The notes under the pieces: model-generated | What the model was told of the DNA's origin: nothing | The model's input: only the letters and a program-made list of their open reading frames with translations | Database searches by the model: none | Position numbers and translations under genes: made by a program | Shown here: in pieces, positions 62,986 through 64,000 of the stretch | Layout of the letters: the number at the start of each line of letters is the position of its first letter | How positions within the stretch are numbered: the stretch's first letter is position 1 | Origin: Pseudomonas triticifolii | Lineage (GTDB): Bacteria > Pseudomonadota > Gammaproteobacteria > Pseudomonadales > Pseudomonadaceae | NCBI RefSeq assembly: GCF_014358015.1 | Contig: NZ_JACONV010000010.1 | Coordinates: forward strand, 96,955 to 160,954 | Direction: 5' to 3' | Length of the DNA stretch: 64,000 nt

Positions 62986-63936
62986 ATGTCCGTTTTTACC
63001 CCACTGGCTCGGCCCGAGCTGGAAACATTCCTTGCGCCCTATGGGCTCGGCCGTCTGCGTGACTTTCAAGGCATTGCCGCCGGTAGCGAAAACACCAACT
63101 ACTTCATCAGCCTGGAGCAGGGTGAGTTCGTACTGACGCTGGTCGAGCGCGGACCGGTGCAGGAGATGCCGTTCTTCATCGAACTGCTGGACGTGCTGCA
63201 CGATGCCGACCTGCCGGTGCCTTATGCGTTGCGCACCACCGACGGCCAGGCATTGCGCGAGCTGGCGGGCAAGCCAGCGCTCCTGCAGCCGCGCCTGCCG
63301 GGCAAGCACATCAGCCAGCCGAACACGCAGCATTGCGCACAGATCGGTGAGTTGCTGGCCAACCTGCACCTCGCGACACGCGATCACGTGCTGGAACGCA
63401 AGACCGACCGCGGCCTGGACTGGATGCTGAGCGAGGGCCGCAACTTCCTGTCGCACCTGGGCGAAGAGCAGAAAGCACTGCTGGACACATCGCTGCAGGA
63501 AATCGAAGACCTCAAGTCGCAGATCCTGGCGCTGCCACGCGCCAACCTGCACGCAGACATGTTTCGCGACAACGTGCTGTTCGAAGGCACGCACCTGACC
63601 GGGCTGATCGACTTCTACAATGCCTGCTCGGGGCCGATGCTCTACGACCTGGCCATTGCGCTGAACGACTGGTGCTCACGCGAAGACGGCCAGATTGACC
63701 CGGTACGCGCTCGCGCCATGCTGGGTGCCTACGCCGCCCTGCGGCCGTTCAATGCGGCGGAGGCCAGGCTCTGGTCAACGATGCTGCGTGTGGGCTGTGT
63801 GCGTTTCTGGCTGTCACGTTTGATCGCGGCAGAAACCTTCGCCGGGCAGGACGTGCTGATCCACGACCCCGCAGAGTTCGAACAGCGCCTGGCACAGCGG
63901 CAGGAAACGTCCATACCGCTGCCGTTTGCGTTGTAA
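62986..63936 (+). CDS. thrB: Homoserine kinase (APH-fold)
   Basis: This 316-residue protein is the choline/aminoglycoside-kinase-fold type of homoserine kinase found in Pseudomonas (not the GHMP type of E. coli). Visible features are the nucleotide loop GSENTNYFISLEQGEFVLTL, the catalytic HADMFRDNVLF and the LIDFYNA metal motif. It phosphorylates homoserine on the way to threonine. It follows DUF2782 by 34 bases. The stop at 63936 leaves room for a partial REP element at the window edge. Confidence 0.93.
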   Translation: MSVFTPLARPELETFLAPYGLGRLRDFQGIAAGSENTNYFISLEQGEFVLTLVERGPVQEMPFFIELLDVLHDADLPVPYALRTTDGQALRELAGKPALLQPRLPGKHISQPNTQHCAQIGELLANLHLATRDHVLERKTDRGLDWMLSEGRNFLSHLGEEQKALLDTSLQEIEDLKSQILALPRANLHADMFRDNVLFEGTHLTGLIDFYNACSGPMLYDLAIALNDWCSREDGQIDPVRARAMLGAYAALRPFNAAEARLWSTMLRVGCVRFWLSRLIAAETFAGQDVLIHDPAEFEQRLAQRQETSIPLPFAL

Positions 63937-63949
63937 ACGATCGCTCACT

Positions 63950-63972
63950 GTGGGAGGCGGCTTGCCGGCGAT
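63950..63972. repeat. REP element at the window edge
   Basis: GTGGGAGGCGGCTTGCCGGC (63950-63969) and the following GAT belong to a third Pseudomonas REP type, with the inner palindrome GCCGGC-like core. Any inverted mate would lie past the window end. Confidence 0.8.
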
Positions 63973-64000
63973 GCGGTTGCTGAAGCGACACATCGGTGAC

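Overview
The window is about 59-60 percent GC chromosome from a Pseudomonas, most likely of the P. syringae complex. The evidence is the gene order (puuC-like ALDH, rpmG-rpmB, radC, coaBC, dut, algC, argB, pyrE, crc, rph, yicC, gmk, rpoZ, spoT; exbB-exbD-tonB-oxyR-recG; gltP, ivy, algB-kinB, ampDh2, dsbA, cytochrome c4, engB, polA, thrB), the Pseudomonas-type REP/REPIN repeats, and Crc and AlgB/KinB orthologues. The species is inferred from overall feel and not proven. I see no prophage, insertion sequence, CRISPR, rRNA or tRNA.

Layout. 1-8.2 kb: the 3' part of a polyamine-type FAD oxidoreductase, a DUF1127 protein, a MocR regulator, a lipoprotein phospholipase D, an MFS exporter, the PuuC aldehyde dehydrogenase, a cupin and a small I78-inhibitor-like protein. 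8.2-26 kb: a housekeeping block (L33/L28, peptide-binding protein, RadC, CoaBC, Dut, AlgC, ArgB, PyrE, Crc, RNase PH, YicC, Gmk, omega, SpoT, RidA) plus a lipoprotein. 26-35 kb: a YeeE/YedE pair, an epimerase, the ExbB-ExbD-TonB energy system, OxyR, RecG and a deacylase-like/HDOD fusion. 35-46 kb: a more variable stretch of transporters (CitMHS, Na/Pi, GltP, an SpmA/SpmB-type membrane protein), an M16 peptidase and one lower-GC orphan gene. 46-64 kb: DUF1328-Ivy, a triple-BON protein, AlgB-KinB, a CSS-EAL phosphodiesterase, AmpDh2, a GGDEF cyclase, an EEP nuclease, DsbA, cytochrome c4, EngB, an ErsA-type small RNA, PolA, DUF2782 and ThrB.

How the genes work together. The clearest theme is exopolysaccharide and envelope stress control: algC supplies sugar phosphates for alginate and LPS, algB-kinB regulates alginate, and an AlgU-type promoter drives a small RNA in the engB-polA gap, the position where P. 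aeruginosa encodes ErsA. The loop of this RNA carries an 8-base perfect complement of the algC translation start region, where I also see a five-codon leader cistron overlapping a TTG start. This small RNA plus leader-cistron arrangement is the best candidate for something worth following up. A second notable point is that PolA has lost all the catalytic carboxylates of the 3'-5' proofreading exonuclease while keeping its polymerase motifs. Crc is encoded here, and a catabolite-activity motif with a leader ORF lies upstream of the citrate transporter. Nothing in the window is a clearly new multi-gene system; most of it is conserved Pseudomonas backbone.
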